Source: Reichenbachiella versicolor
GTDB taxonomy: Bacteria > Bacteroidota > Bacteroidia > Cytophagales > Cyclobacteriaceae
Direction of reading: 5' to 3'
DNA: 64,000 nucleotides
Assembly: GCF_003171675.1 (NCBI RefSeq)
Contig: NZ_QFZQ01000001.1
Location: forward strand, 930,001-994,000
Under the pieces are notes generated by a model that was given only the letters and a program-made list of their open reading frames with translations, had not been told where the DNA came from and ran no database searches. This document shows positions 17,611 to 28,173 of this stretch, one piece after another. Position numbers and translations under genes: made by a program. Position 1 is the first letter of the stretch. Every line of letters starts with the position of its first letter.

Positions 17611-17729
17611 TCAACAATGTATCTGGTGAGACAATCAAATGTAAATAATCTTATCTCATAACTATAGATGTAGGTTTGTCATTGCGTTTGAATTACGCAA
17701 GAACATTAGTAAATTAAGAAAAAACACTA

Positions 17730-17759
17730 TCAAAACCACGAGTTTTTTCATGGTTTTGA
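17730..17759 (-). terminator. Terminator after the ABC-F gene
   Basis: TCAAAACCA (17730-17738) pairs with TGGTTTTGA (17751-17759). On the minus strand the stem is followed by a T-rich run (GTGTTTTTTC). It lies 27 nt after the ABC-F stop. Confidence 0.7.
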
Positions 17760-17785
17760 AGCATATAAGTGTTTAATAATGAATG

Positions 17786-19387
<1,602 letters not shown>

Positions 19388-19430
19388 TTATAAAGCCGCA
19401 AAAGTACGCTAATGATTCAGAATCAAAAGT

Positions 19431-20126
19431 CTAAGACAGTGTAGAATAATTAAAATTCAAGAGGTTTATACAATTTAAGAATTCAGATTGAGGCTTTGCA
19501 CTAATGGTAATGCACTCTTTTGTGAATGGGTGTACAAATGAAAGTGAAGATGCATGTAGAAACATTGTTTTGATTCCCCATCTTTCTAAGAAGAGTTTGT
19601 TCTGTTTATTGCAGCCATGTGGGCGATCACCTATGATAGGGTGAAAAATATGCGCCATATGTTTTCGGATTTGATGCATTCTTCCTGTTTCAGGAGAGAC
19701 TTCTATTAAAGAGTATCGAGAGGTTTGGTGCTTCCCAAAAGGGATATTAATTTCTGTTCTTTCTATTGTTTGAAAATGAGTGATTGATGGCTGAGAAACT
19801 CCTTTTTCATTCGTAAGAGGATAATTTATTGATTGTTGATTAGGAGTATAACCACGAACAATCGACAAGTATTTTTTTGTAATCGATTTATTCTCAAAAA
19901 GTTTCCTGATTTCAGAAAGAGCATTTCTCGACAGAGCGAATAATAGAATACCCGATGTTTTTCTGTCTATTCTATGTGCTGGGTAAACTGCCTGATTGAT
20001 TTGGTTCCTCAATTCCTGTAGTGCAAAGATAGTAGCGTCCTTAGCTAAATTAGAGCGATGAACTATTAAACCATGAGGTTTATTAATAGCTATAAAATGT
20101 TCATCTTGATATATTATTTCAAGCAT
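19431..20126 (-). CDS. truC: tRNA pseudouridine synthase C-like (RluA family)
   Basis: About 231 residues. The RluA-family catalytic motif HRIDRKTSGILLFA holds the nucleophilic aspartate. The opening YQDEHFIAINKPHGLIVHRS and the following LRNQI segment resemble TruC, which makes pseudouridine 65 in tRNA, more than the rRNA enzymes. The S4 domain is absent, as in TruC. The frame is open to 20150, but a terminator hairpin (20137-20165) of the upstream gene covers that extension, so the ATG at 20126 is chosen. Confidence 0.85.
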   Translation of the reverse strand: MLEIIYQDEHFIAINKPHGLIVHRSNLAKDATIFALQELRNQINQAVYPAHRIDRKTSGILLFALSRNALSEIRKLFENKSITKKYLSIVRGYTPNQQSINYPLTNEKGVSQPSITHFQTIERTEINIPFGKHQTSRYSLIEVSPETGRMHQIRKHMAHIFHPIIGDRPHGCNKQNKLFLERWGIKTMFLHASSLSFVHPFTKECITISAKPQSEFLNCINLLNFNYSTLS

Positions 20127-20136
20127 ATTAAATAGA

Positions 20137-20165
20137 AAAGGTCGTCTCATAGAGAAACGACCTTT
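20137..20165 (-). terminator. Terminator of the response regulator gene
   Basis: AAAGGTCGT (20137-20145) pairs with ACGACCTTT (20157-20165). On the minus strand it is followed by TTCTATTTAATATG, moderately T-rich. It lies 26 nt after the response-regulator stop and overlaps the longer, rejected reading of truC. Confidence 0.65.
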
Positions 20166-20190
20166 AAAATTTTCTTTAATGTTATTGTTA

Positions 20191-20550
20191 TTACATTGAC
20201 ATTACTTCTTTAACAATTTCCTCTAATTGTTCAGGACCTTCAAGTGGTTTTCGTACAAATTTTTTAACATCAATTTTCAATTCATCAGTTTCATATTCTA
20301 AATGTGATGAAACGATTATGATTCTAGGCTTATCTTCAAGTGTTGAAATAGTTTCATATCCATCCAAATAAGGCATTTCAATATCTAGAAATAGAATCTC
20401 AGGTTTGAGCTTAGAAACTCCCACAGCTCCATCTATAGCACTACTAAAAGTACCTACTAAATCAATAGAATCGACTTTTTCTGCAAGTTTTTTGAATATT
20501 TCCAAATAAACTAAGTCATCGTCTATTGCAACGCATTTATATTTTTCCAT
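20191..20550 (-). CDS. Single-domain response regulator
   Basis: A 119-residue CheY-like receiver with nothing after it. The acidic pair DDD (residues 10-12), the phospho-acceptor aspartate in EILFLDIEMPYLDGYE (near 56), the switch serine in IIVSSH and the lysine in FVRKPLEGP are all present. It should pass a phosphoryl signal to a partner protein and not bind DNA itself. No kinase is adjacent. It has its own terminator at 20137-20165 and a 234-nt divergent gap to ppc. Confidence 0.88.
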   Translation of the reverse strand: MEKYKCVAIDDDLVYLEIFKKLAEKVDSIDLVGTFSSAIDGAVGVSKLKPEILFLDIEMPYLDGYETISTLEDKPRIIIVSSHLEYETDELKIDVKKFVRKPLEGPEQLEEIVKEVMSM

Positions 20551-20734
20551 AGGAACGCCCTATCAATATTTAATGTTTTCAAAAATCAATCTTAGCTAAA
20601 TTAAACAAATAAATGAAACCTCAAGACTCAAAAAACAAGTCAGGGAATATTTACTTGTATAAATAAAGGAGACTATACGAACAATCATGTTTAAACCTGT
20701 TTTCAATCTTAATAAATTTCTAAATTGCGAGGAA

Positions 20735-20750
20735 ATTTGCAGGTGCAAAT
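20735..20750. promoter_or_regulatory. Short palindrome upstream of ppc
   Basis: ATTTGC (20735-20740) and GCAAAT (20745-20750) form an inverted repeat with a 4-bp centre, 34 nt before the ppc start. This is where a regulator could act. No regulator can be named from sequence alone. Confidence 0.3.
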
Positions 20751-20784
20751 AAGGACGATGTAAAGTACTCTTAAAGCCAATTAT

Positions 20785-23553
20785 ATGAATTCAATTCTTA
20801 GTGAAGTACAGGGTAAGCTTGGTAAACCATACCGAGATTTAGAATTTCTTTTAACGAGCCTCAAAGAGGTGATGGAACAAAATGGTGAAGCAGAAATAGC
20901 TCAAGATATTCCTTTTATCAATGAAGTACCATTCAAAGATGGAGCAGAGATGTCTTCCAAACATGTTCAGCTTTATTCATTGGTGTTCCAGCTTGTTAAT
21001 ATGGTTGAAGTAAATGCTGCTGTACAGAATAGAAGAACTACAGAAAACGATAAGGCTCTTTATGAAGTAAACGGACTTTTTGCTAAAAATTTCAAAGAAC
21101 TAATCGAAAACGGTGTTTCAGAAGATGATATTCTAGAGATGCTCCCTCAAACTGTGGTTGAGCCGGTATTAACGGCACATCCAACTGAAGCCAAAAGAGC
21201 TACCGTTCTTGATCATCACCGAGAGCTTTATTTGCAAATTGTCAGTCTAGAGAATAAAATGTACTCAGATAATGAGTTGAAGAATATCAGGCATAATATT
21301 AAACTTTCCCTTTACAGACTCTGGAAGACTGGTGAGATATATCTTGAAAAGCCAGATGTAAGCTCAGAGATTAGGAATATCATGCATTATTTGGTCAATG
21401 TGTTCCCAGAGGTTATTCCAGTATTAGACAGAAGGTTGATTCAAGCTTGGGTAGCATGTGATCTTGATAAGTCTAAACTTCTTGAACAGCATGCTTTTCC
21501 ACAAATCAACTTTGGTGACTGGGTAGGTGGTGATAGAGATGGTCATCCATTAATTACTGATGTAGTGACAAAAGACACTCTTCATTCACTTAGGTTGAAT
21601 GCGTTTGTAGTCTTAAAAAGGAAGTTGACGAAATTAGTGAAGCAACTAAGCTTTACTTGTTCACTTGAAGATTGTTCTAAAGAGTTTCAAGAAAGAGTAG
21701 TTCAATTTAAGGTTGACCTTGGTGAAATAGGAGAGGAGGCTTTCAATAGAAATAAAGGTGAAAGTTTCAGACAATATGTCAACCTCATCATTGCAAAATT
21801 ACCTGTTCACATAGAAAGAGGGCACGCTACTGAGCTGTCAGAACACGAAGGAAGCTACACAAAGTCTAAATTTTTAAAGGATGATTTAGCGCTTTTGAAA
21901 AAAGAATTGATGGGCTTTGGTGCTTCGGCAGTAGCTTATGATGATGTCAATTTAGCTATTCGATGCGTTGAGGTTTTTGGTTTCCATCTTGCAAAACTTG
22001 ACGTAAGACAAAACAGCGCATTTCATGATAAGGCAATAGAACAGCTTTTAACTGCAGCTCAGTTTGAAGAAACTAATTTCTCTGAATGGTCTGAAGAGAA
22101 AAGAGTACAATTTTTAACTCATGAGTTGAACTCTAACAGACCGTTTACTCATCAAAAAACCGAATTAGGTCCAAATGCAGATGCAGTAATTTCTTGTTAT
22201 AGAGTAGTCGAAGAGCAAATTTCTAACTACGGAACAAATGGTATTGGGTCTTTTATCGTAAGTATGACTAGATCATTATCAGATTTGTTATCAGTGTACT
22301 TATTAGCTAGAGAAGCGGGGTTGACGGAGATGACTGAAGATGGTTTGATATGTAAAATTCCTGTGGTTCCATTATTAGAGACAATTGAAGATTTAGAGAA
22401 TGGACCAGAAATTCTTGAAAAATGGTTAAGTCATGAGTTTACGCAGCGGAGTCTAAAATACTTGCAGACTGAAAATGATATGCCTAAACCATCACAACAA
22501 ATAATGGTAGGCTATAGTGATAGTAATAAGGACGGTGGTATCATAGCTAGTCAATGGAATCTCTATAAGGCACAATACAAGTTAAGTGAGATAGGGAGTA
22601 AGTTTGGTGTTCAGTTAACATTTTTCCATGGAAAAGGAGGTTCTATTAGTCGTGGATCAGGTCCTACTCATTATTTTATAAAAGCACTTCCGTATGGGGC
22701 TATTCAAGGCAATATTAGACTCACTGAACAAGGTGAAACAATTGCTCAGAAATATGAGAATAAAGTAAATGCTGAATATAATTTAGAATTGCTTGTAGCA
22801 AATTCTTTGACTAAAAGAATTCTTGATGAAAAATCAGAGTCGAATTATCACCCGCTAGCAGATATTCTTAATGGATTAGCTAAGGAAAGTAAAGTCCATT
22901 ACGAAAATTTAACTCATGAAGAAGGGTTTATTGAATACTTTAGGCATGCGACACCAATAGATGCTATTGAGACAAGTAAAATTGGTTCTAGACCCGCCAA
23001 AAGAACTGGTGCAAGTACTTTGGAGGATTTGAGGGCAATTCCATGGGTGTTTTCTTGGAGTCAAGCTAGATATCACATGACAAGTTGGTATGGAGTAGGT
23101 ACAGCATTGACTAAGTTAAAAGAGAATGATCCTGATAATTATGCTAAATTCAAAGAAGCAACGAAGACTGATACGTTTGTCAGATACGTATTAACTAATG
23201 TTGATACAAGCTTAGCTGCAACTGATGAGGATATAATAAGTATGTATGCTGATCTCGTGAATACTAAAGAGGTTAAGGATAAGTTTTTGGATCTTTTTCT
23301 TTCGGAGTTAAAAAGGACAAGAACAATTTTGATGGATCTTCTGGAAAACCCTATTGAAGAGAGAAGAAGAAATCATCATTACTCAAATTATTTGAGAACT
23401 CCTTTGATGAAACATCTTCATGAGAAGCAAATTGATTTATTGACCAAATGGAGAGAGGCTAAGAAGAATGAGAATGCAGAAATGGATTCTATTCAAACAG
23501 AGCTAATGTTGACCATAAATGCTATCGCTAGCGCAATGAGGAATACGGGGTGA
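20785..23553 (+). CDS. ppc: Phosphoenolpyruvate carboxylase
   Basis: A 922-residue cytoplasmic enzyme that adds bicarbonate to PEP to make oxaloacetate, refilling the TCA cycle. Catalytic motifs are complete: VLTAHPTEAKR (near 133, catalytic histidine), GGDRDGHP, LDVRQNS, VGYSDSNKDGG, and FHGKGGSISRGSGP (the mobile glycine loop with second histidine). The C-terminus ends in MRNTG, the family's conserved end that takes part in allosteric and active-site contacts. It is monocistronic, starts with ATG, and ends at an unusual 60-nt palindromic terminator. Confidence 0.97.
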   Translation: MNSILSEVQGKLGKPYRDLEFLLTSLKEVMEQNGEAEIAQDIPFINEVPFKDGAEMSSKHVQLYSLVFQLVNMVEVNAAVQNRRTTENDKALYEVNGLFAKNFKELIENGVSEDDILEMLPQTVVEPVLTAHPTEAKRATVLDHHRELYLQIVSLENKMYSDNELKNIRHNIKLSLYRLWKTGEIYLEKPDVSSEIRNIMHYLVNVFPEVIPVLDRRLIQAWVACDLDKSKLLEQHAFPQINFGDWVGGDRDGHPLITDVVTKDTLHSLRLNAFVVLKRKLTKLVKQLSFTCSLEDCSKEFQERVVQFKVDLGEIGEEAFNRNKGESFRQYVNLIIAKLPVHIERGHATELSEHEGSYTKSKFLKDDLALLKKELMGFGASAVAYDDVNLAIRCVEVFGFHLAKLDVRQNSAFHDKAIEQLLTAAQFEETNFSEWSEEKRVQFLTHELNSNRPFTHQKTELGPNADAVISCYRVVEEQISNYGTNGIGSFIVSMTRSLSDLLSVYLLAREAGLTEMTEDGLICKIPVVPLLETIEDLENGPEILEKWLSHEFTQRSLKYLQTENDMPKPSQQIMVGYSDSNKDGGIIASQWNLYKAQYKLSEIGSKFGVQLTFFHGKGGSISRGSGPTHYFIKALPYGAIQGNIRLTEQGETIAQKYENKVNAEYNLELLVANSLTKRILDEKSESNYHPLADILNGLAKESKVHYENLTHEEGFIEYFRHATPIDAIETSKIGSRPAKRTGASTLEDLRAIPWVFSWSQARYHMTSWYGVGTALTKLKENDPDNYAKFKEATKTDTFVRYVLTNVDTSLAATDEDIISMYADLVNTKEVKDKFLDLFLSELKRTRTILMDLLENPIEERRRNHHYSNYLRTPLMKHLHEKQIDLLTKWREAKKNENAEMDSIQTELMLTINAIASAMRNTG

Positions 23554-23562
23554 TCAAGTTCC

Positions 23563-23622
23563 ATAATCAAAGACACAAAAAAAGGGAAGTTTCAACTTCC
23601 CTTTTTTTGTGTCTTTGATTAT
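23563..23622. terminator. 60-nt palindromic bidirectional terminator
   Basis: The left 29 bases (from ATAATCAAAGACAC through A7 and GGGAAGTT) pair perfectly with the right 29 around a two-base centre. The A tract of one arm faces the T tract of the other, so the inner hairpin ends transcription in both directions. The outer 14 bp are extra to a normal terminator. It lies 10 nt after ppc and includes the stop codon of the small convergent ORF at 23619-23777. Confidence 0.9.
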
Positions 23623-23777
23623 CCAAATTGACTCATATAAGTCTTGCATTGTTCTTCTTGTCCCATGAACATAATGCTGTGTCCCTTTAAAACCATCCAT
23701 ATACCTTCTTCCTTATTGAACTTGAGCTTTAAAGCTCCTTCTTGAGGTCTTACTTTTCTTAGTAATGATTTAATCAT
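23619..23777 (-). CDS. Small hypothetical protein (52 aa)
   Basis: An ATG frame of 52 codons reads leftwards from 23777 to TAA at 23619-23621. It is not a shadow of a larger gene. The peptide begins MIKSLLRKVRPQEG and contains LKLKFNKEEGIWMVLKGHS followed by a methionine-rich turn, a single cysteine and FG at the end. The basic start and the beta-strand-like middle suggest a small soluble fold. I do not recognise a family. Support comes from its own terminator (the palindrome overlapping its stop codon) and from filling the gap between ppc and the kinase. It may be lineage-specific. Confidence 0.55.
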   Translation of the reverse strand: MIKSLLRKVRPQEGALKLKFNKEEGIWMVLKGHSIMFMGQEEQCKTYMSQFG

Positions 23778-24225
23778 ATTATATACAGGTTTAATAAACG
23801 GAAATATTACTACACTAAAGTATGCTTAATATTTTAAAAATCAAAATAATTATTGCAATAGTGCAAAATACGTTTTTTAAAATAAACAAAATTTAGGTTG
23901 ATCGAAGTTAAATGCATTTAATAATTGTATTGTTTTGTTTGTGTTTATGATGAAGGTCTTTAATTTTTTGTATTATTTTAAGAATGGAAGTGTTTTCTGA
24001 CTTGAGAACTTCCCTAAACCTTAACGCTTAGAGTTTTTGCATCCATAGAATAAAACTATAAGTTGGTCGAATATTTCTCTGTTATGGTCTACTAATTCAT
24101 TTTTTAAATACTTTTTATCGCAATATTGTGGTATTTTAATTTTTGATCGAGATTTGGATTTAGGCAATAATTACTTCTGGTTGGAAAGAAGTGACAAGAA
24201 TTAAGGGTATGTTCTCTATGCATGT
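23778..24225. other. Divergent intergenic region before the TPR histidine kinase
   Basis: A 448-nt AT-rich stretch between the leftward small ORF and the rightward kinase. It should hold promoters for both. I see no exact TAnnTTTG box, no strong hairpin and no further reading frame. Confidence 0.4.
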
Positions 24226-26931
24226 ATGAACAGATATAATATTATGAGATTGGTTTTCCGATTATTTACATTATTGGTATTTGTGTTTGTTACAGGAGTT
24301 GCTGTTTCTCAGAGTTTTAATTCGGATGATGCTAAGGACCTGCTAGAGAAAACTAAATTCAATAAAAAAAGAGGTAACCTAGAGGCTGCCAAAGGTTATG
24401 GCATGTTGGGGTTAGATCAAGCAGAAGGTCTAGGAGATGAAAATTTAGTTTTAGAATTTAAAGAGCTTCTTGGAGATATATATCTCACTAAGAGAGATTA
24501 TAAAAAGGCGGTTTCAAATTATTATTCTATTCTTTCATATGGAGATAGAAATAGAAATAACGATAGAAGAATAGATGGTTTTTATTTCTTAGCCAATGTT
24601 TATAAGGCTATGGGGGCTTATAATAAGGCTAGTGATTATTATAAGGAGGTGCTTGTTCTTTATGACAAAAAGCAAAACCTCAAAGGGCGAGCGAAAGTTC
24701 TATCTGCCTTGGGTGATAACTATGCAATATCTAATCAATCTAATAACGCGATCGAAGTTTATGAAAAGCTATTAAAATTAGCTTTGACTGATAAACAATA
24801 CTCATACGTAGGAAAAGCACATGAAATGCTTTTTAAAGAATACATAGTTGCTAAAAATAGTCAAAAAGCTATTGAATTTGGAACACTGTATTTCGAGCGC
24901 ATTAAAGACAAAGGAGATAAAAGAAGGAAGGCTGATGCAGCAAATATGTTGTCGAGACAGTATTTGAATGTAGGTAAGGGAAAAGAAGCTCTGAGTTATG
25001 CCGAATTAGCTATTAAAAATAATGGCGATGTTACAGAATATTATTCCTCTCTAGGTTTAGCTTTAGCAGCAACAGGAAATCATTCCAAGGCTATGGCCTC
25101 TTTTGAAGAAGCTATTGAACAATATGAACAGAAACGTCAGACTTCATCCATTGCCGATGTTTACAACGAGATGGCTCAAGTATCCTATGATAAAAAAGAT
25201 TATCGTTCAACGTTAAGCTTTTTAGATAAGGCTGAAAGGATAGCCAAATCAAGAAATTCTAAGGAAACTTTATTGGAGACATATAGATTGCTAAATCTTG
25301 TTCATACAAAAAAAGGAGCAATGGCTTTAGCAGCCGATTATAAAAAACAATATGAAGCGGTCAAACTTCAAGTGGGGGAGTCAGGGAAGTACCGCCCAAA
25401 AATTTCGCAATCAAAAGAGAACCTTGCAGAAAGTTATGAACAACAAGCAAAGGCATTATTGTCTAATATAGAGAATCAAAGACTCGCAGAAGAGCAAGAA
25501 AAACTTAAATCAGAGCAAAAAATCAAGCAACTTGAATATGAAAATCAGCAGAGTAGATTAAAGGCTATTGAGTTAGAACAAAAGGCACTCGAAGCAGAGA
25601 GGGTGCAACAAGATTTATTGCTTGCAGAACAAAATTATGAGGCTCTTGAAAGGGAAAAAAGGCTTAAGGAATTAGAAGTAGAAAAAGAGAATATAAGTTT
25701 AAGAGAAAAGGAAAGAGAAAAACAATTAGAAATAGCTAGACAGCAACAACAAATTTTAGAACAACAAAAAGAGTTTGAAGCAAAAGAAGCTGAACAGGCA
25801 AAGCTCATTCAATATGTTATTATTGGTGCCTCAGTACTTGTTTTAGCTATTTTAGGAGTCGCATTTTATAGAACTATTAATACTAATAAGACTATAAGTG
25901 AACAGAACCAAAATTTAGCTGAACAACAAAAGACTATTTTAAATAGAAATATTCAGCTCAAGAAAAGTTCAGAAGCTATGTTGGCTATGAATAATAAGTT
26001 GAAGAAGGCGCATCTTAATTTGAAGGTTATTCTTGAAAAAGAACAAGAAACTAAAAAAGAACTCGAAAAAGCTAATCAAGAAATAAAAAACACTCAAGTT
26101 CATTTAGTTCAAGCTGAAAAAATGTCTTCTTTAGGTTTATTGACAGCAGGTATAGCACATGAAATTAATAATCCTATCAATTTTGTTTCAAGTGGTGTTC
26201 AGTCACTACTAAGGAATTTTGAGGAATTAAGTGTTTTTATAGCTAATTATCAAAAAGTTTTAGGACTTGACGATCTTGCAGAAATAAAAAAGTACGCGGC
26301 TATTCTTCAAGAGGACGAAGATGCATTGACAGATCTTCAATCGAGTAGTGAAGAACTTCTTGAAGATGTCAATTATGGTATTAACAGAATTACCGAGATT
26401 GTCAATGGATTGAGGAGTTTCTCTAGGCATGATGAAGCAGAAGTTAAAGATGCGGATATCAATGAGAGTTTTAATTCAGCATTATTGATATTAAAGAATA
26501 AATCAAAAGATAAGGCTCATATAGAGTTGCATTTAGATGATAGCCTTCCTCAAATACAGTGTTTCCCAGGTCAAATCAATCAAGTTTTTGTCAATCTAAT
26601 AAATAATGCATTAGACGCAATAGATGGTCAAGAGGGAGTAATTACTATTTATACCAAAGATCTTGATGAAGATTGGATTGAAGTAAGGGTACAGGACAAT
26701 GGCTCTGGAATGCCTGATGATGTAAAAGATAAAATTTTTGATCCGTTTTTTACAACTAAAGATATCGGTAAAGGAACAGGTCTAGGATTGTCAATTTCAC
26801 ATGGTATTATAGAAAAACACAATGGTGAGATAAGAGTTGAGAGTGAAATAGGAGTTGGTACCACTTTCATTATTAAATTGCCGAAGAAACTAGAGGTTGA
26901 CGAAAAAGTATTAGAAGATCAATTATTGTAA
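24226..26931 (+). CDS. TPR / coiled-coil sensor histidine kinase
   Basis: A 901-residue protein. A signal-anchor (to about residue 29, ending VAVSQ) is followed by roughly eight TPR units (about 30-380), a long Glu/Gln/Lys-rich coiled coil (about 395-525), one membrane helix (about 530-548), a second coiled coil, a HisKA domain with TAGIAHEINNPINFV, and a HATPase with NLINNALDAI, DNGSGMP and GKGTGLGLSIS. It senses in the periplasm through its TPR array and signals inside. The next gene, 15 nt on, is a response regulator and its likely partner. Translation could start at 24226 or at the ATG six codons later. Confidence 0.9.
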   Translation: MNRYNIMRLVFRLFTLLVFVFVTGVAVSQSFNSDDAKDLLEKTKFNKKRGNLEAAKGYGMLGLDQAEGLGDENLVLEFKELLGDIYLTKRDYKKAVSNYYSILSYGDRNRNNDRRIDGFYFLANVYKAMGAYNKASDYYKEVLVLYDKKQNLKGRAKVLSALGDNYAISNQSNNAIEVYEKLLKLALTDKQYSYVGKAHEMLFKEYIVAKNSQKAIEFGTLYFERIKDKGDKRRKADAANMLSRQYLNVGKGKEALSYAELAIKNNGDVTEYYSSLGLALAATGNHSKAMASFEEAIEQYEQKRQTSSIADVYNEMAQVSYDKKDYRSTLSFLDKAERIAKSRNSKETLLETYRLLNLVHTKKGAMALAADYKKQYEAVKLQVGESGKYRPKISQSKENLAESYEQQAKALLSNIENQRLAEEQEKLKSEQKIKQLEYENQQSRLKAIELEQKALEAERVQQDLLLAEQNYEALEREKRLKELEVEKENISLREKEREKQLEIARQQQQILEQQKEFEAKEAEQAKLIQYVIIGASVLVLAILGVAFYRTINTNKTISEQNQNLAEQQKTILNRNIQLKKSSEAMLAMNNKLKKAHLNLKVILEKEQETKKELEKANQEIKNTQVHLVQAEKMSSLGLLTAGIAHEINNPINFVSSGVQSLLRNFEELSVFIANYQKVLGLDDLAEIKKYAAILQEDEDALTDLQSSSEELLEDVNYGINRITEIVNGLRSFSRHDEAEVKDADINESFNSALLILKNKSKDKAHIELHLDDSLPQIQCFPGQINQVFVNLINNALDAIDGQEGVITIYTKDLDEDWIEVRVQDNGSGMPDDVKDKIFDPFFTTKDIGKGTGLGLSISHGIIEKHNGEIRVESEIGVGTTFIIKLPKKLEVDEKVLEDQLL

Positions 26932-26946
26932 TCGTAATAGATAAGA

Positions 26947-28092
26947 ATGGAGTTAGTATTACAGCGTCCACAGAGAAAAGAGTCCGTTAAGAAATATAGT
27001 GTTTTGTATGTGGACGACGAACCTGTGAATTTGAGAATATTTCAACATGCATTTAAGCGGGACTATAATATTTATACCGCTTTAAATGGGTTTGATGCTT
27101 TAGAGATATTAAACGAAAAACATATTGATCTAATTATTACAGACCAGCAAATGCCGCGTATGTCAGGTGTTGATTTACTGGCCAAGATCGTTCCTAAACA
27201 TCCTAACATTGTTAGAATGATTATGACTGGATTCAGTGATATAGGTGCTATCATAAGAGCAGTCAATGAATTTGGTCTAGATAAGTATCTTGTTAAACCA
27301 TGGGATAGAGATCAACTTAAGGTTGAGTTTGACAAGGCTTTGGCTAAAAAAGAAAAGGAACAGAGTGCAATGAGTGCTGCTACTTCGGGTGAGTCTGTTG
27401 TAAAAGTTAGTGACTCAATGCTTCCTAGAGAATCGGATTTACAGAAAATAGTTGAAAATAGCTTTATTGTTCATGATAGTACTCCAGAGAATAATAATAG
27501 CTACTGGTTTAGTGAAAAAGATGGGAAAATATTAGTTTCTCTTTTAAGTACTAGTAAAAACTCTGCCTCACTCGTTGGTCTTAAATCGTTTATTAGTTTA
27601 AATCTTATAGAGTCCGTATATAGGATTGGAAATTTGGACCCTTCGGAAGTTTTATCAGTAGTATTGACGAAAGTAAAAGAAAGGTATTTCGATTCATCTG
27701 AGACATTAGGTGATTTGGATATTTCTATGGTTGTCATTGATCCTGATAATAAGAAAATAGAGTTTTCAGGAGTAAATCAAAATACATATTATTTTGATTC
27801 GAATGAAAAAATGAAAATGCTAAATGGAGGTAATGAGTCTTGGAATATTAAAGGTAATGATCTTCCTCAACTAAAAACTAATAAGGCTGACGATGTCACG
27901 GAGGTTTACTTTATAAGTAAAGGATTATTTAATCAAACTGTGACAGATGATAATGGCGCAGCTGATGGGGTCTCGTTTTTACAATATTTAAGGTCAATAC
28001 ATCAGTTACCAATGTCAGAACAGTCTTCTAAGGTTGCTGATAATTTAAACCTTGATAGTGCGAAAACTATGATAGGATTGAGTATTAAATAG
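26947..28092 (+). CDS. Response regulator with degenerate PP2C/SpoIIE-like output domain
   Basis: A 381-residue protein. Residues about 18-135 are an intact receiver: VDDEP, LIITDQQMPRMSG with the phospho-aspartate, MTGFSD and YLVKPWD. The rest resembles a SpoIIE-type phosphatase: YWFSEKDGKILVSLLS, a GLKSFISLNLIES helix, DLDISMVVIDPDNKKIEFSG and EVYFISKGLF. At the places where active enzymes carry metal-binding aspartates (D[CVT]xGHG and SDG) it reads STSKN and SKG. The output domain therefore seems catalytically dead, acting by binding. It lies directly after its probable kinase. Confidence 0.82.
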   Translation: MELVLQRPQRKESVKKYSVLYVDDEPVNLRIFQHAFKRDYNIYTALNGFDALEILNEKHIDLIITDQQMPRMSGVDLLAKIVPKHPNIVRMIMTGFSDIGAIIRAVNEFGLDKYLVKPWDRDQLKVEFDKALAKKEKEQSAMSAATSGESVVKVSDSMLPRESDLQKIVENSFIVHDSTPENNNSYWFSEKDGKILVSLLSTSKNSASLVGLKSFISLNLIESVYRIGNLDPSEVLSVVLTKVKERYFDSSETLGDLDISMVVIDPDNKKIEFSGVNQNTYYFDSNEKMKMLNGGNESWNIKGNDLPQLKTNKADDVTEVYFISKGLFNQTVTDDNGAADGVSFLQYLRSIHQLPMSEQSSKVADNLNLDSAKTMIGLSIK

Positions 28093-28173
28093 ATATTACT
28101 CGACTTTTACTTTTAATAAAAAAATTATACCTCATTTTGATATAGAGGGAACTTCATTAAAAGCCTTTGCTTA

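Noticed and set aside
20688-20701. The 14-mer ATGTTTAAACCTGT shared by the ppc leader and the FecI leader (near 40669)
   Set aside because: In 64 kb of AT-rich sequence several 14-mers are expected to recur by chance, and there is no further similarity around the two sites.
28093-28173. A terminator after the degenerate-output response regulator
   Set aside because: The region has an A run and some T-rich stretches but no stem of useful length, so co-transcription with the next gene cannot be excluded or shown.
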